NCBI GenBank assembly: GCA_963422655.1
Contig: OY730440.1
Location: 1,116,001-1,180,000, forward strand
Reading direction: 5' to 3'
Source of the DNA: CATQHS01 sp963422655
GTDB taxonomy: Bacteria > Actinomycetota > Acidimicrobiia > Acidimicrobiales > Aldehydirespiratoraceae
Length of the DNA: 64,000 bases
Shown: one piece after another, positions 43,964 to 52,446 of the stretch
Numbering within the stretch: the first letter of the stretch is position 1
Layout of the letters: each line of letters begins with the position of its first letter
Program-made: the position numbers and the translations under genes
The notes under the pieces: model-generated
Seen by the model: the letters and a program-made list of their open reading frames with translations, nothing else
Told to the model about the DNA's origin: nothing
The model's database searches: none

Positions 43964-43974
43964 GTGGTACCACA

Positions 43975-44390
43975 CCGGGCCTCATAATAGCCCTCAGCGA
44001 AACCGAACGGAATCGATCTCATCATATTTCCGTCGTTCCAAGAACTCCAACACATAATCACCCGGCAACCTCAACACCCTGATCCACCTCCAACCGATAG
44101 GTGACCCCATAGATACCGCCATTATCATTCTTGTCGCCGATCCAATCCGCATTCTCCAACACAAAATACGCTGCCGCGTTCAGATCACCACGCCTATCGA
44201 TGACATCAGGTTCGGTCTCGAAAAGACGACGATTGGGATCCGCAGGTGACCCACCACCACTTGGATTGACCGGCAACACGGTTCCCACCACGTTACCATT
44301 GCGAACAGCCACCAGCTTGACGTTCAATAGCGTCCCTTGCCACTCACCGGTTCCAGAAAGCCCGCACCACAGTACGTTTACCCTTAACCA
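43975..44390 (-). pseudogene. Internally deleted copy of the metzincin metalloprotease gene
   Basis: On the minus strand 44390-44071 is about 97% identical to 56976-57296, part of the broken metalloprotease, and encodes VVKGKRTVVRAF and NPNRRLFETEPDVIDRRGDL with a frameshift between them. Further homology beyond 44390 (QVFDSE in place of QNLKGE) fades. On the other side, after DQGVE the sequence jumps to PGDYVLEFLE, which matches the other copy about 1 kb later in the gene (SGDFVVELLD), so the metal-binding core was deleted. Six of nine substitutions change the amino acid. Nothing functional can be produced. Confidence 0.75.
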
Positions 44391-44511
44391 CTTCACTGTC
44401 AAAGACCTGAGCCCACCGAGCCTGTCAATAAGAAAAACACCAGCTCGCCCCAACCCACCAACCACCCACCCCAGCCCAGCCCATGACCCACGACCGGTAA
44501 CCTCGACCGCC

Positions 44512-47500
44512 GTGAACGACGCCACCCCAGAACCAGTCACCGGACCGTACCCCCAAGTCGAAAGCCCGGACTTCCCTGCCGTCGAAAGGCGGACTCTGGC
44601 CCGGTGGGAGACCGAGGGAACTTTCGCCGCCTCCGTCGCAGCCCGGCCCGCCGACAACGAATACGTCTTCTACGACGGCCCGCCCTTCGCCAACGGCCTG
44701 CCCCATCACGGCCACCTGCTCACCGGCTACGTCAAGGACGTCGTGCCTCGCTACCAGACCATGAAGGGCCGCCGGGTGCAGCGCCGCTTCGGCTGGGATT
44801 GCCACGGCCTCCCGGCCGAGATGGCGACCGAGAAAGAGCTGGGCGTGTCGGGCCGGGCCGCCGTCACCGAGATGGGCATCGACCGGTTCAACCGCCACTG
44901 CCGGGAGTCGGTGCTGCGCTATACCCGCCAGTGGCAACAGACCGTCAACCGCCAGGCCCGCTGGGTCGACTTCGACAACGACTACAAGACCATGGACCTG
45001 GCCTACATGGAGTCGGTCATGTGGGCCTTCTCCGAGCTCTACCGCAAAGGCTTGGTGTATGAGGCCTACCGGGTGCTGCCCTACAGTTGGGGGGCGGAGA
45101 CGCCGCTGTCGAACTTCGAGATCCGCCTCGACGACGCCACCCGGCCCCGCCAGGACCCGGCCATCACCGTCGCCTTCGACCTGGTTCCCGCCATCGGCGA
45201 CCCGGGCCCGATGCGGCTGTGGGCCTGGACCACCACCCCTTGGACCCTGCCGTCGAATCTGGCTTTGGCCGTGAGAAGTGACATCGAATACGCGATACTG
45301 GCCGGCGCCGACCGAGGGCGTCACGTCTATCACGTGCTGGGAGCCGACACGGTCGAGGCCTACCGGGCTCAGCTCGGCGGCGCCACCCGCTACGGCACCA
45401 TCACCGGCGCCGAGCTGGCCGGCCGGCGCTACCGACCGCTGTTCGACTACTTCGCCGACCGCTCAGACGCCTTCAGAGTGCTGCAAGCCGATTTCGTCGA
45501 CACTGCCGAGGGCACCGGCATCGTGCACATGGCACCCGGTTTCGGCGAAGAGGACCAGCTCGTCTGCGAGGCAGCCGGGATCGGGATCGGCTCGGCCGTA
45601 CCGGTGGACGACCGAGGCCGCTTCACCGCCGCTGTGGTCGACTGGGCCGGCACCAACGTGTTCGACGCCAACGCCGGGATCATCCGCCACCTCAAAGACG
45701 CCGGCCGCATCGTCCGCCACGACAGCTACCAGCACAACTACCCGCATTGCTGGCGCACCGATACTCCCGTCATCTACAAGGCCATCTCGAGCTGGTATGT
45801 GGAGGTCACCGCCATCCGGGACCGGTTGGCCGAGCTCAACCGGCTGATCAACTGGGTCCCCGGCCACGTCGGAGACGGTCGTTTCGGTATGTGGCTTCAG
45901 GGGGCCCGGGACTGGTCGATCAGCCGCAACCGGTTCTGGGGCTCGCCCATCCCGGTGTGGCGCAGCGACGACCCCGCTCACCCCCGCATCGACGTGTACG
46001 GGTCGCTCGACGAGATCGAGCGCGACTTCGGGGTGCGCCCCGGCGACCTGCACCGGCCCTATGTGGACGAGCTGGTCCGGCCCAACCCCGACGATCCCAC
46101 CGGCCAGGCGATGATGCGCCGGGTGCCCGAGGTGCTCGACTGCTGGTTCGAGTCGGGCTCGATGCCCTTCGCCCAAGTCCACTACCCATTCGAGAACGCC
46201 GAGTGGTTCGACGGTCACTTTCCGGCTGACTTCATCGTGGAGTACATAAACCAGACCCGGGGCTGGTTCTACACCTTGCACGTGCTGGCCGGGGCCCTGT
46301 TCGACCGGCCCGCTTTCCGGAACGTGATCTGTCACGGCATCCTGCTGGCCGGCGACGGTTCCAAGCTCTCAAAGAAGCTCCGCAACTACACCGAGCCCGA
46401 CGAGATCTTCGAGATCCAGGGCTCCGACGCTCTGCGCTGGTACCTCATGGCCGCCTCTATCGTGCGGGGAGGCGACCTGCGGATATCGGACCCCAACATC
46501 GCCGAAGTGACCCGCCAGGTACTGCTGCCGATCTGGAACGCGTACGGATTCTTCACCCTGTACGCCAACGCCGAGGGTTACCGGGCCCGGGCCCACGCCA
46601 GCAGCGATCACCTCCTCGACCGTTACATCCTGGCCAAGACCCGGGTGCTGGTCGGCGCCGTCGACGAGGCGATGGACGCCTACGACCTACCCGGAGCCGC
46701 AGCCACCATCCGGGCTTTCATCGATGCCTTGAACAACTGGTACATCCGCCGGTCCCGGGACCGGTTCTGGAACGCGGGCGGGGCCAGCACCGACACCGAC
46801 GGATTCGACACCCTCTACACCGTGTTGAGGGCGCTCACCCGGGTGGCGGCGCCCTTTCTACCCATGATCACCGAGGAGATCTACGGCGGGCTGACCGGCG
46901 GGGATTCGGTCCATCTGGCCGACTGGCCCGACCCCGATACCGACGGGCTCCCCGACGACGCCGAGCTGGTGGCCGACATGGACCGTCTCCGGGACGTGGC
47001 TTCGGTGGCCCTGCGACTGCGGGAAGAGGCCGGGCTGCGGGTACGCCTGCCCCTGGCCCGAGCCACGGTGGCTGGCCCTGGCGCCACCGACCTGGCTCCG
47101 CTGGTCGACCTTCTCGCGGCCGAGATCAACGTGAAGGACGTGGTGCTGACCGACGACGTCACCGGCTATGCCCGCTTCGTGCTGCGGCCCGACGGCAAGA
47201 GGTTGGGCCCCCGCCTCGGTCCCGAGGTGCAGGCCGTGTTCGCAGCGGCCCGGTCCGGTGAGTGGACCCGTAACCCTGATGGCTCGGTGGCCGTGGCCGG
47301 CCAGGTGCTGACCCCCGACGAGCTCGAACTGGCCCTGGAGCCGGTCGATGAGTCCTCAACCGCGCCTTTGTCCTCGGCTGATGCCGTGGTAGTGCTCGAC
47401 ACCGATGTCACAGACGAGCTGGAGGCTGAAGGGCTAGCCCGAGACGTGGTGCGCCTGATCCAAAACGCCCGCCGGGACCAAGACCTGGTGGTGACCGACC

Positions 47501-47706
47501 GCATCGCGGTGGACATCACCGAGGCTCCCAGCGAAGTGGTGGCCGCGGTCGAACAGTGGCGCCACTACGTGGCCGAGCAGGTGCTGGCCACCTCGATCAC
47601 CTGGCCTGGCCTCCCCCGGGCCGGGACCTGCTCCGACGACGATACCGCTGTTACCCACAACCACGAACTCGACGGCACCTTCAGGTTCGAGATCACTCGC
47701 CGGTAA
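44512..47706 (+). CDS. ileS: Isoleucyl-tRNA synthetase, type 2 (eukaryote-like)
   Basis: 1064 residues from GTG at 44512; the open frame before it runs antisense through a pseudogene. The class I HIGH site reads GLPHHGHLL near residue 63 within YDGPPFANGLPHHGHLLTGY, and the KMSKS site reads GSKLSKKLRNY near residue 616. Both forms, and the length above 1000 with the C-terminal domains lacking the zinc Cys cluster of type 1 enzymes, mark the IleS2 branch, which is naturally mupirocin-resistant in characterised members. Editing domain CP1 (TTPWTLPSNLALAV) is present. No other ileS lies in this window. Confidence 0.94.
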   Translation: MNDATPEPVTGPYPQVESPDFPAVERRTLARWETEGTFAASVAARPADNEYVFYDGPPFANGLPHHGHLLTGYVKDVVPRYQTMKGRRVQRRFGWDCHGLPAEMATEKELGVSGRAAVTEMGIDRFNRHCRESVLRYTRQWQQTVNRQARWVDFDNDYKTMDLAYMESVMWAFSELYRKGLVYEAYRVLPYSWGAETPLSNFEIRLDDATRPRQDPAITVAFDLVPAIGDPGPMRLWAWTTTPWTLPSNLALAVRSDIEYAILAGADRGRHVYHVLGADTVEAYRAQLGGATRYGTITGAELAGRRYRPLFDYFADRSDAFRVLQADFVDTAEGTGIVHMAPGFGEEDQLVCEAAGIGIGSAVPVDDRGRFTAAVVDWAGTNVFDANAGIIRHLKDAGRIVRHDSYQHNYPHCWRTDTPVIYKAISSWYVEVTAIRDRLAELNRLINWVPGHVGDGRFGMWLQGARDWSISRNRFWGSPIPVWRSDDPAHPRIDVYGSLDEIERDFGVRPGDLHRPYVDELVRPNPDDPTGQAMMRRVPEVLDCWFESGSMPFAQVHYPFENAEWFDGHFPADFIVEYINQTRGWFYTLHVLAGALFDRPAFRNVICHGILLAGDGSKLSKKLRNYTEPDEIFEIQGSDALRWYLMAASIVRGGDLRISDPNIAEVTRQVLLPIWNAYGFFTLYANAEGYRARAHASSDHLLDRYILAKTRVLVGAVDEAMDAYDLPGAAATIRAFIDALNNWYIRRSRDRFWNAGGASTDTDGFDTLYTVLRALTRVAAPFLPMITEEIYGGLTGGDSVHLADWPDPDTDGLPDDAELVADMDRLRDVASVALRLREEAGLRVRLPLARATVAGPGATDLAPLVDLLAAEINVKDVVLTDDVTGYARFVLRPDGKRLGPRLGPEVQAVFAAARSGEWTRNPDGSVAVAGQVLTPDELELALEPVDESSTAPLSSADAVVVLDTDVTDELEAEGLARDVVRLIQNARRDQDLVVTDRIAVDITEAPSEVVAAVEQWRHYVAEQVLATSITWPGLPRAGTCSDDDTAVTHNHELDGTFRFEITRR

Positions 47707-47831
47707 GGCGCTACCCGGACAATTCGGGGGCCGCTGCTGGTATCCCGATCCTTCCAATGGCGCAACTAATCGTGGAAGTTGCAATACTGTAAGTTGAAGG
47801 CTTCGAGCCCCGAAGCCGTAGGGAGGAGCCG

Positions 47832-50282
47832 GTGGCATCGATAACGATCACCGAGGACAGGTTGACGGCCGTCGACGATGCCGGCTCGATGGCCGCAGCG
47901 GCGCCATCCATGCGAGTACGCAAACGCAACGGCAACCTTGAACCGGTCGATGTCAACAAGATCGTCAATGCCGTGGCCCGCGACAGCGAGGGTCTGCTCG
48001 GCATCGATCCCATGGTCGTCAGCACCCGCACCATCGCCGCTTTGGCCGACGGGGCCACCACCCGTGAGCTCGACGAGCTGAGCATCCGCACCGCGGCTGG
48101 TCTCATCGTCGAGGAACCCAACTACTCCAAGCTGGCCGCCCGGCTGCTGTCCACCTACATCGACAAGGAGGTCCGCAACCAGAACATCCCCTGGTTCTCC
48201 GAGTCGGTCGCCCTCGGTCGTGATCTGGGGTTGATCAGCGCCGACACCGCCGCCTTCGTCGAGGCTCACGCTCCGGCCCTCAACGCCGCCGTGGACTCTG
48301 GACGAGACCGTAACTTCGAGTTCTTCGGCCTGCGCACCGTCTACGACCGTTACCTGATTCGCCATCCCGAGACCCGGCTGGTGATCGAGACACCCCAGTT
48401 CTTTTTCCTGCGGGTCGCTTGCGGCCTCGGCATCGGCTCCGACGAGGCCATCTCGTTCTACGACCTGATGTCGTCGCTGGCCTACCTGCCGTCGAGCCCG
48501 ACGCTGTTCAACTCCGGCACCTCCCACCCCCAGATGTCGAGCTGTTACCTGCTGGACTCACCGGAGGACTCGCTGGAAGGGATCTACAAGCGCTACACCG
48601 ACGTCGCCCGGCTCTCGAAGTTCGCCGGCGGTATCGGCGTGGCCTGGCACCGCATCCGGTCCAAGGGGTCGCTGATCCAAGGCACCAACGGGCTGTCCAA
48701 CGGCATAGTGCCGTGGCTCAAGACGCTCGACTCGTCGGTGGCGGCTGTCAACCAGGGCGGGCGGCGCAAGGGGGCGGCTTGCGTTTACCTGGAGACCTGG
48801 CACGCCGATATCGAGCAGTTCTTGGAGCTGCGCGACAACACCGGCGACCCCTCCCGGCGCACCCATAACATCAACCTGGCCAACTGGATTCCCGATCTGT
48901 TCATGGAACGGGTGGAGAAGGACTGGCAGTGGAGCCTGTTCGACCCCAAGAAGGTCACCGAGCTCACCGACATCTACGGCGAGGAGTTCCGGGCCGTCTA
49001 CGAGAAGGCCGAGGCCGACGGCCTCTACGAGCGCCAGATCCCGGCCCGCCAGCTCTACACCCGCATGATGCGCACCCTGGCCGAGACCGGCAACGGGTGG
49101 ATGACCTTCAAGGACTCGGCCAACGCCAAGTGCAACCAAACCGGCCCCAGCCCGGACGGCACCAACGCCCGGGATCGGGTCGTGCACCTCTCCAACCTCT
49201 GTACCGAGGTCATCGAGGTCACCAGCCAGGACGAGCCGGCGGTTTGCAACCTGGGTTCGATCAACGTGGGCACCTTCGTCACCACCGGCCCCGACCGCGC
49301 CTTTTTCGATTACGCCCGTCTCGGTGAGGTGGTTCGGACGGTCGTCCCCTTCCTCGACCGGGTCATCGACATCAACTACTACCCCACCGAGGAGGCCGAG
49401 GTATCCAACCGCCGCTGGCGCCCGGTTGGTCTGGGAGTCATGGGCCTCCAGGACGTGTTCTTCGGGCTGGGCTTGGCCTTCGACTCCGAACCGGCCCGGT
49501 CCGTCAGCCGTCGCATCAGCGAGGAGATCTACTTCAACGCCTTGTGGACCTCCACCGAGCTGGCCGAAACCGAAGGCCCCCACCCCGGCTTCGCCATGAC
49601 CCGAGCCGCAGCCGGAGCCTTGCAATTCAACCTGTGGGGAACCGAACCCGTCGACCCGTCCCGCTGGGCCGGTTTGCAGGAACGGATCGGTCGCCACGGC
49701 CTGCGCAACTCGTTGCTCATCGCCATCGCCCCCACCGCCACCATCGCCTCCATCGCCGGGTGCTACGAATGCGTCGAACCCCAGGTGTCCAACCTGTTCA
49801 AGCGAGAGACCCTCTCCGGTGAGTTCCTTCAGATCAACCGGTATCTGGTGAGCGAACTCCAGAGACGGGGGCTCTGGGATGCGGAGATGATCGCCGACGT
49901 CAAGAAAGCCGAGGGGTCGATCCAAGCCATCGACCGTGTCCCCGACGACCTCAAGTCTGTGTACCGCACAGCATGGGAGATACCTCAGCGGTCTCTGATC
50001 GAGATGGCTGCAGACCGGGGCGCCTTCGTCGACCAGAGCCAGTCCCTCAACCTTTTCATGGAGTCGCCCACTATCGGCAAGCTGTCGTCGATGTACATGT
50101 ACGCCTGGAAAGCGGGGCTGAAGACCACCTACTACCTCCGCTCCCGCCCGGCCACCCGCATCGCCCCGACCACCACCAACGGCACCGGCCCCACCAACGG
50201 CCGGGCCCGGCCGTCCTTCGGCACCGACGAAGCCTCGGCCTGCTCATTGGAGAACCCCGAAACCTGCGAGGCCTGCGACTGA
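47832..50282 (+). CDS. nrdA: Ribonucleoside-diphosphate reductase alpha subunit, class I
   Basis: Makes deoxynucleotides together with NrdB. 816 residues, GTG start with GGGAGGAG upstream. An N-terminal ATP-cone (VRKRNGNLEPVDVNKIVNAV) implies allosteric control by ATP/dATP. The catalytic barrel shows FNSGTSHPQMSSCYLLDSPEDS with an active-site Cys, NLCTEV with the radical Cys region, NLGSINV and the late SLIEMAADRGAFVDQSQSLNLFM. The C-terminus ends in a Cys pair (ACSLENPETCEACD), fitting re-reduction by thioredoxin or a similar partner. No NrdR box was recognised in the 125 bases upstream. Confidence 0.94.
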   Translation: MASITITEDRLTAVDDAGSMAAAAPSMRVRKRNGNLEPVDVNKIVNAVARDSEGLLGIDPMVVSTRTIAALADGATTRELDELSIRTAAGLIVEEPNYSKLAARLLSTYIDKEVRNQNIPWFSESVALGRDLGLISADTAAFVEAHAPALNAAVDSGRDRNFEFFGLRTVYDRYLIRHPETRLVIETPQFFFLRVACGLGIGSDEAISFYDLMSSLAYLPSSPTLFNSGTSHPQMSSCYLLDSPEDSLEGIYKRYTDVARLSKFAGGIGVAWHRIRSKGSLIQGTNGLSNGIVPWLKTLDSSVAAVNQGGRRKGAACVYLETWHADIEQFLELRDNTGDPSRRTHNINLANWIPDLFMERVEKDWQWSLFDPKKVTELTDIYGEEFRAVYEKAEADGLYERQIPARQLYTRMMRTLAETGNGWMTFKDSANAKCNQTGPSPDGTNARDRVVHLSNLCTEVIEVTSQDEPAVCNLGSINVGTFVTTGPDRAFFDYARLGEVVRTVVPFLDRVIDINYYPTEEAEVSNRRWRPVGLGVMGLQDVFFGLGLAFDSEPARSVSRRISEEIYFNALWTSTELAETEGPHPGFAMTRAAAGALQFNLWGTEPVDPSRWAGLQERIGRHGLRNSLLIAIAPTATIASIAGCYECVEPQVSNLFKRETLSGEFLQINRYLVSELQRRGLWDAEMIADVKKAEGSIQAIDRVPDDLKSVYRTAWEIPQRSLIEMAADRGAFVDQSQSLNLFMESPTIGKLSSMYMYAWKAGLKTTYYLRSRPATRIAPTTTNGTGPTNGRARPSFGTDEASACSLENPETCEACD

Positions 50283-51391
50283 TGACCGCCACCTTCAGCG
50301 CCCCGCCGATCGTTTCTGCCAAGCCAGGGACTGATCCTGAACACCGGACCCGGCCCGAACCCGGTACGGGACCAAGAGTCGGCGGACCGCGCTCCAACAT
50401 CTTGGACCCGGGCTTCGATCTCACCCTGCGGCCCATGCGCTACCCGCAGTTCTTCGAGATGTACACCGACGCCATCAAGAACACCTGGACCGTAGACGAG
50501 ATCGACTTCTCCGACGATCTCGTCGACTTGGACCGCAAACTCATGCCGGCCGAGAAGCACCTGATCCGCCGGCTGGTGGCTTTTTTCGCCACCGGCGACT
50601 CGATCGTGGCCAACAACCTGGTGTTGAACCTCTACACGCACATCAACGCGCCCGAGGCCCGCATGTACCTGTCGCGCCAGCTCTACGAAGAGGCGCTGCA
50701 CGTCCAGTTCTACCTGAACCTGCTCGACAGCTACATACCCGATCCCGGCGAGCGGGCCGAGGCCTTCGCCGCCGTCGAGACGATCCCTTCCATCCGGGCC
50801 AAGGCCGAGTTCTGTTTCAAGTGGATGAACGAGGTGGGCCAAGACCGGTTGCGCACAGCCGAGGACCGCAGACGCTTCCTGATGAACCTGGCCTGCTTCG
50901 CCACCTGCATCGAGGGCCTGTTCTTCTTCGCCGCCTTCGCCTACGTGTACTTCCTGCGGTCCAAGGGGCTGCTCAACGGGCTGGCGGCCGGCACCAACTG
51001 GGTGTTCCGAGACGAATCCATGCACATGCACTTCGCGCTGGCCGTGATCGACACGGTGCGGCGGGAAGAGCCCGAGCTGTTCGACCAGGATCTCGGGCGG
51101 CGGATAACGGCCATGATCGAGGAAGCGGTCGAGGTCGAGCTCGGATTCGCCGCCGACCTGCTCGGTGAGGGCGTGCCCGGCATGTCCACCGCCGACACCC
51201 GCACCTACCTCGAGTTCGTGGCCGATCAGCGTCTGGCGCAACTGGGCCTGCCCAAACGCTACGGGTCTCGCAATCCCTTTGCTTTCATGGAGCTCCAGGA
51301 CGTGCAGGAGCTCTCCAACTTCTTCGAGCGCACCGTTTCGGCCTACCAAGTGGGGGTCGAGGGTGAGGTCTCCTTCGACGAGGATTTCTGA
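50282..51391 (+). CDS. nrdB: Ribonucleoside-diphosphate reductase beta subunit, class I
   Basis: 369 residues; the ATG shares one base with the nrdA stop (TGATG), so translation is coupled. The ferritin-like fold shows its metal ligands and radical site: EEALHVQFYLNLLDSY gives Glu, His and a Tyr at the spacing of the E. coli radical Tyr122; CIEGLFFFAAFAYVYFL and FRDESMHMHFALAV give the later ligands. The Tyr suggests a class Ia-type cofactor. A Pro/Thr/Arg-rich extension of about 35 residues precedes the conserved part. The C-terminus ends in acidic FDEDF, which normally docks into NrdA. Confidence 0.94.
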   Translation: MTATFSAPPIVSAKPGTDPEHRTRPEPGTGPRVGGPRSNILDPGFDLTLRPMRYPQFFEMYTDAIKNTWTVDEIDFSDDLVDLDRKLMPAEKHLIRRLVAFFATGDSIVANNLVLNLYTHINAPEARMYLSRQLYEEALHVQFYLNLLDSYIPDPGERAEAFAAVETIPSIRAKAEFCFKWMNEVGQDRLRTAEDRRRFLMNLACFATCIEGLFFFAAFAYVYFLRSKGLLNGLAAGTNWVFRDESMHMHFALAVIDTVRREEPELFDQDLGRRITAMIEEAVEVELGFAADLLGEGVPGMSTADTRTYLEFVADQRLAQLGLPKRYGSRNPFAFMELQDVQELSNFFERTVSAYQVGVEGEVSFDEDF

Positions 51392-51393
51392 CT

Positions 51394-51535
51394 GTGAACG
51401 GCCGGCGGGCTCTGATCATCGTCCACGAACCCGCCGGCACCAGCGCCTTGGTAGGCGAAGGTCTGAGCCGGCGCGGCTTCGAGGTGATAGAGCATCTCGT
51501 CACCGCCGACATCGAGGCCATCAGATCGAAGCTCT
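51394..51535 (+). pseudogene. 5' remnant of a class I glutamine amidotransferase-like gene
   Basis: Right after nrdB, GTG at 51394 starts RRALIIVHEPAGTSALVGE, then LSRRGFEVIEHLVTADIE. This is the N-terminal strand and helix of small type 1 glutamine amidotransferases (RALIIxHEP). After about 47 codons the similarity ends and the sequence becomes part of an inverted hydrolase fragment. No catalytic Cys is present. Confidence 0.55.
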
Positions 51536-51540
51536 CGGCC

Positions 51541-51678
51541 CCCGTTACTTCTATGCCATCGCACAGGCTGTCGGCCAGCGCCGGAAGTTCGACAGCGGCG
51601 ATGGCCGGGCAGGTCAGCGGTTCGACCGGTTGGGAGGCGCCGTATCCGGGCATGTCCCAGGCCACGCACCGGACACGA
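51541..51678 (-). pseudogene. Internal fragment of an alpha/beta hydrolase gene
   Basis: The minus strand reads VRCVAWDMPGYGASQPVEPLT, followed by PALADSLCDGIEV. The WDMPGYGxS motif and the following helix are typical of alpha/beta hydrolases just before the nucleophile elbow, which is not present here. Only about 45 codons remain, without start, nucleophile or stop. It lies back to back with the amidotransferase remnant and just before the intact PuuD-like gene. Confidence 0.55.
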
Positions 51679-51698
51679 CAGAGGTTTACACTTCCGGG

Positions 51699-52406
51699 AT
51701 GGTCCGAACACCTTTGATCGGGATCTCGGGTCGGACCAGGCGGGCAAGTGAGGTGAACCTTGAGCCCGCCAATCTGGCCGACTTGGTGGTGGATCTCTAC
51801 TTCTCCGACTACGCCCGGGCGGTGTCGGCCGCCGGTGGGCTACCGGTTTACCTGCCCAGCCACGGCGACCCCGGGTCCTTTGTCGGCCACCTCGACGGCC
51901 TCGTGCTCAGCGGCGGGACCGACATCGATCCGGTGCGGTACGGGCAGGAATCCCGAAGCGACATGTACGAACCCGAACCGGCCCGCGACGGTTTCGAGCT
52001 GGGCATCCTCGATGCCATCTCCAGCTCCGAGATGCCGGTCCTGGGAATCTGCAGGGGAATCCAACTCATCAACGTGCATGCGGGAGGGACGTTGCATCAA
52101 CACGTCGAATCTCACGCCCGCTTCGATGTGCCCACCAGCCGCATCGTCCACGAGGTGACCTTTACCGAAGGTTCGGTAACAGCCGCTTTGTACGGTCGCT
52201 CCCTGTGGGTCAACTCTCTGCATCACCAGACCATCGACGAGGTGGGCGAAGGCTTCGTGGTGACCGGACGATCCACCGATGGCGCCGTCGAGGCTCTCGA
52301 GGCCGCCGACCGGGCCTGGTTGGGGGTGCAGTGGCACCCCGAGATGATGGACAGCCGAGATCAGGACCCGCTCTTCTCCTGGCTGGTAGCCGAGTCCAAA
52401 GGCTGA
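51699..52406 (+). CDS. Gamma-glutamyl-gamma-aminobutyrate hydrolase (PuuD/peptidase C26) family
   Basis: Class I glutamine amidotransferase fold. From ATG at 51699 the product has 235 residues. MVRTPLIGISGRTRR is the usual start; LSGGTDIDPVRYG follows; the nucleophile Cys is in LGICRGIQLINVHAGG, and the other triad members in GVQWHPEMM. Known members split glutamyl-GABA in polyamine breakdown; no other polyamine gene is near, so the substrate is inferred. It is intact, while two unrelated fragments lie directly upstream. Confidence 0.88.
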   Translation: MVRTPLIGISGRTRRASEVNLEPANLADLVVDLYFSDYARAVSAAGGLPVYLPSHGDPGSFVGHLDGLVLSGGTDIDPVRYGQESRSDMYEPEPARDGFELGILDAISSSEMPVLGICRGIQLINVHAGGTLHQHVESHARFDVPTSRIVHEVTFTEGSVTAALYGRSLWVNSLHHQTIDEVGEGFVVTGRSTDGAVEALEAADRAWLGVQWHPEMMDSRDQDPLFSWLVAESKG

Positions 52407-52446
52407 ACTGCTCAAGACTCAGGACTGCTCAGGAACTCAGGACTGT

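Noticed and set aside
44131..44511. Start of ileS at the first Met of the open frame
   Set aside because: This part is the antisense of the metalloprotease pseudogene; synthetase similarity begins after GTG 44512.
47707..47831. NrdR box or cobalamin riboswitch upstream of nrdA
   Set aside because: No paired NrdR-like palindromes or riboswitch core recognised, and the gap is too short for a cobalamin riboswitch.
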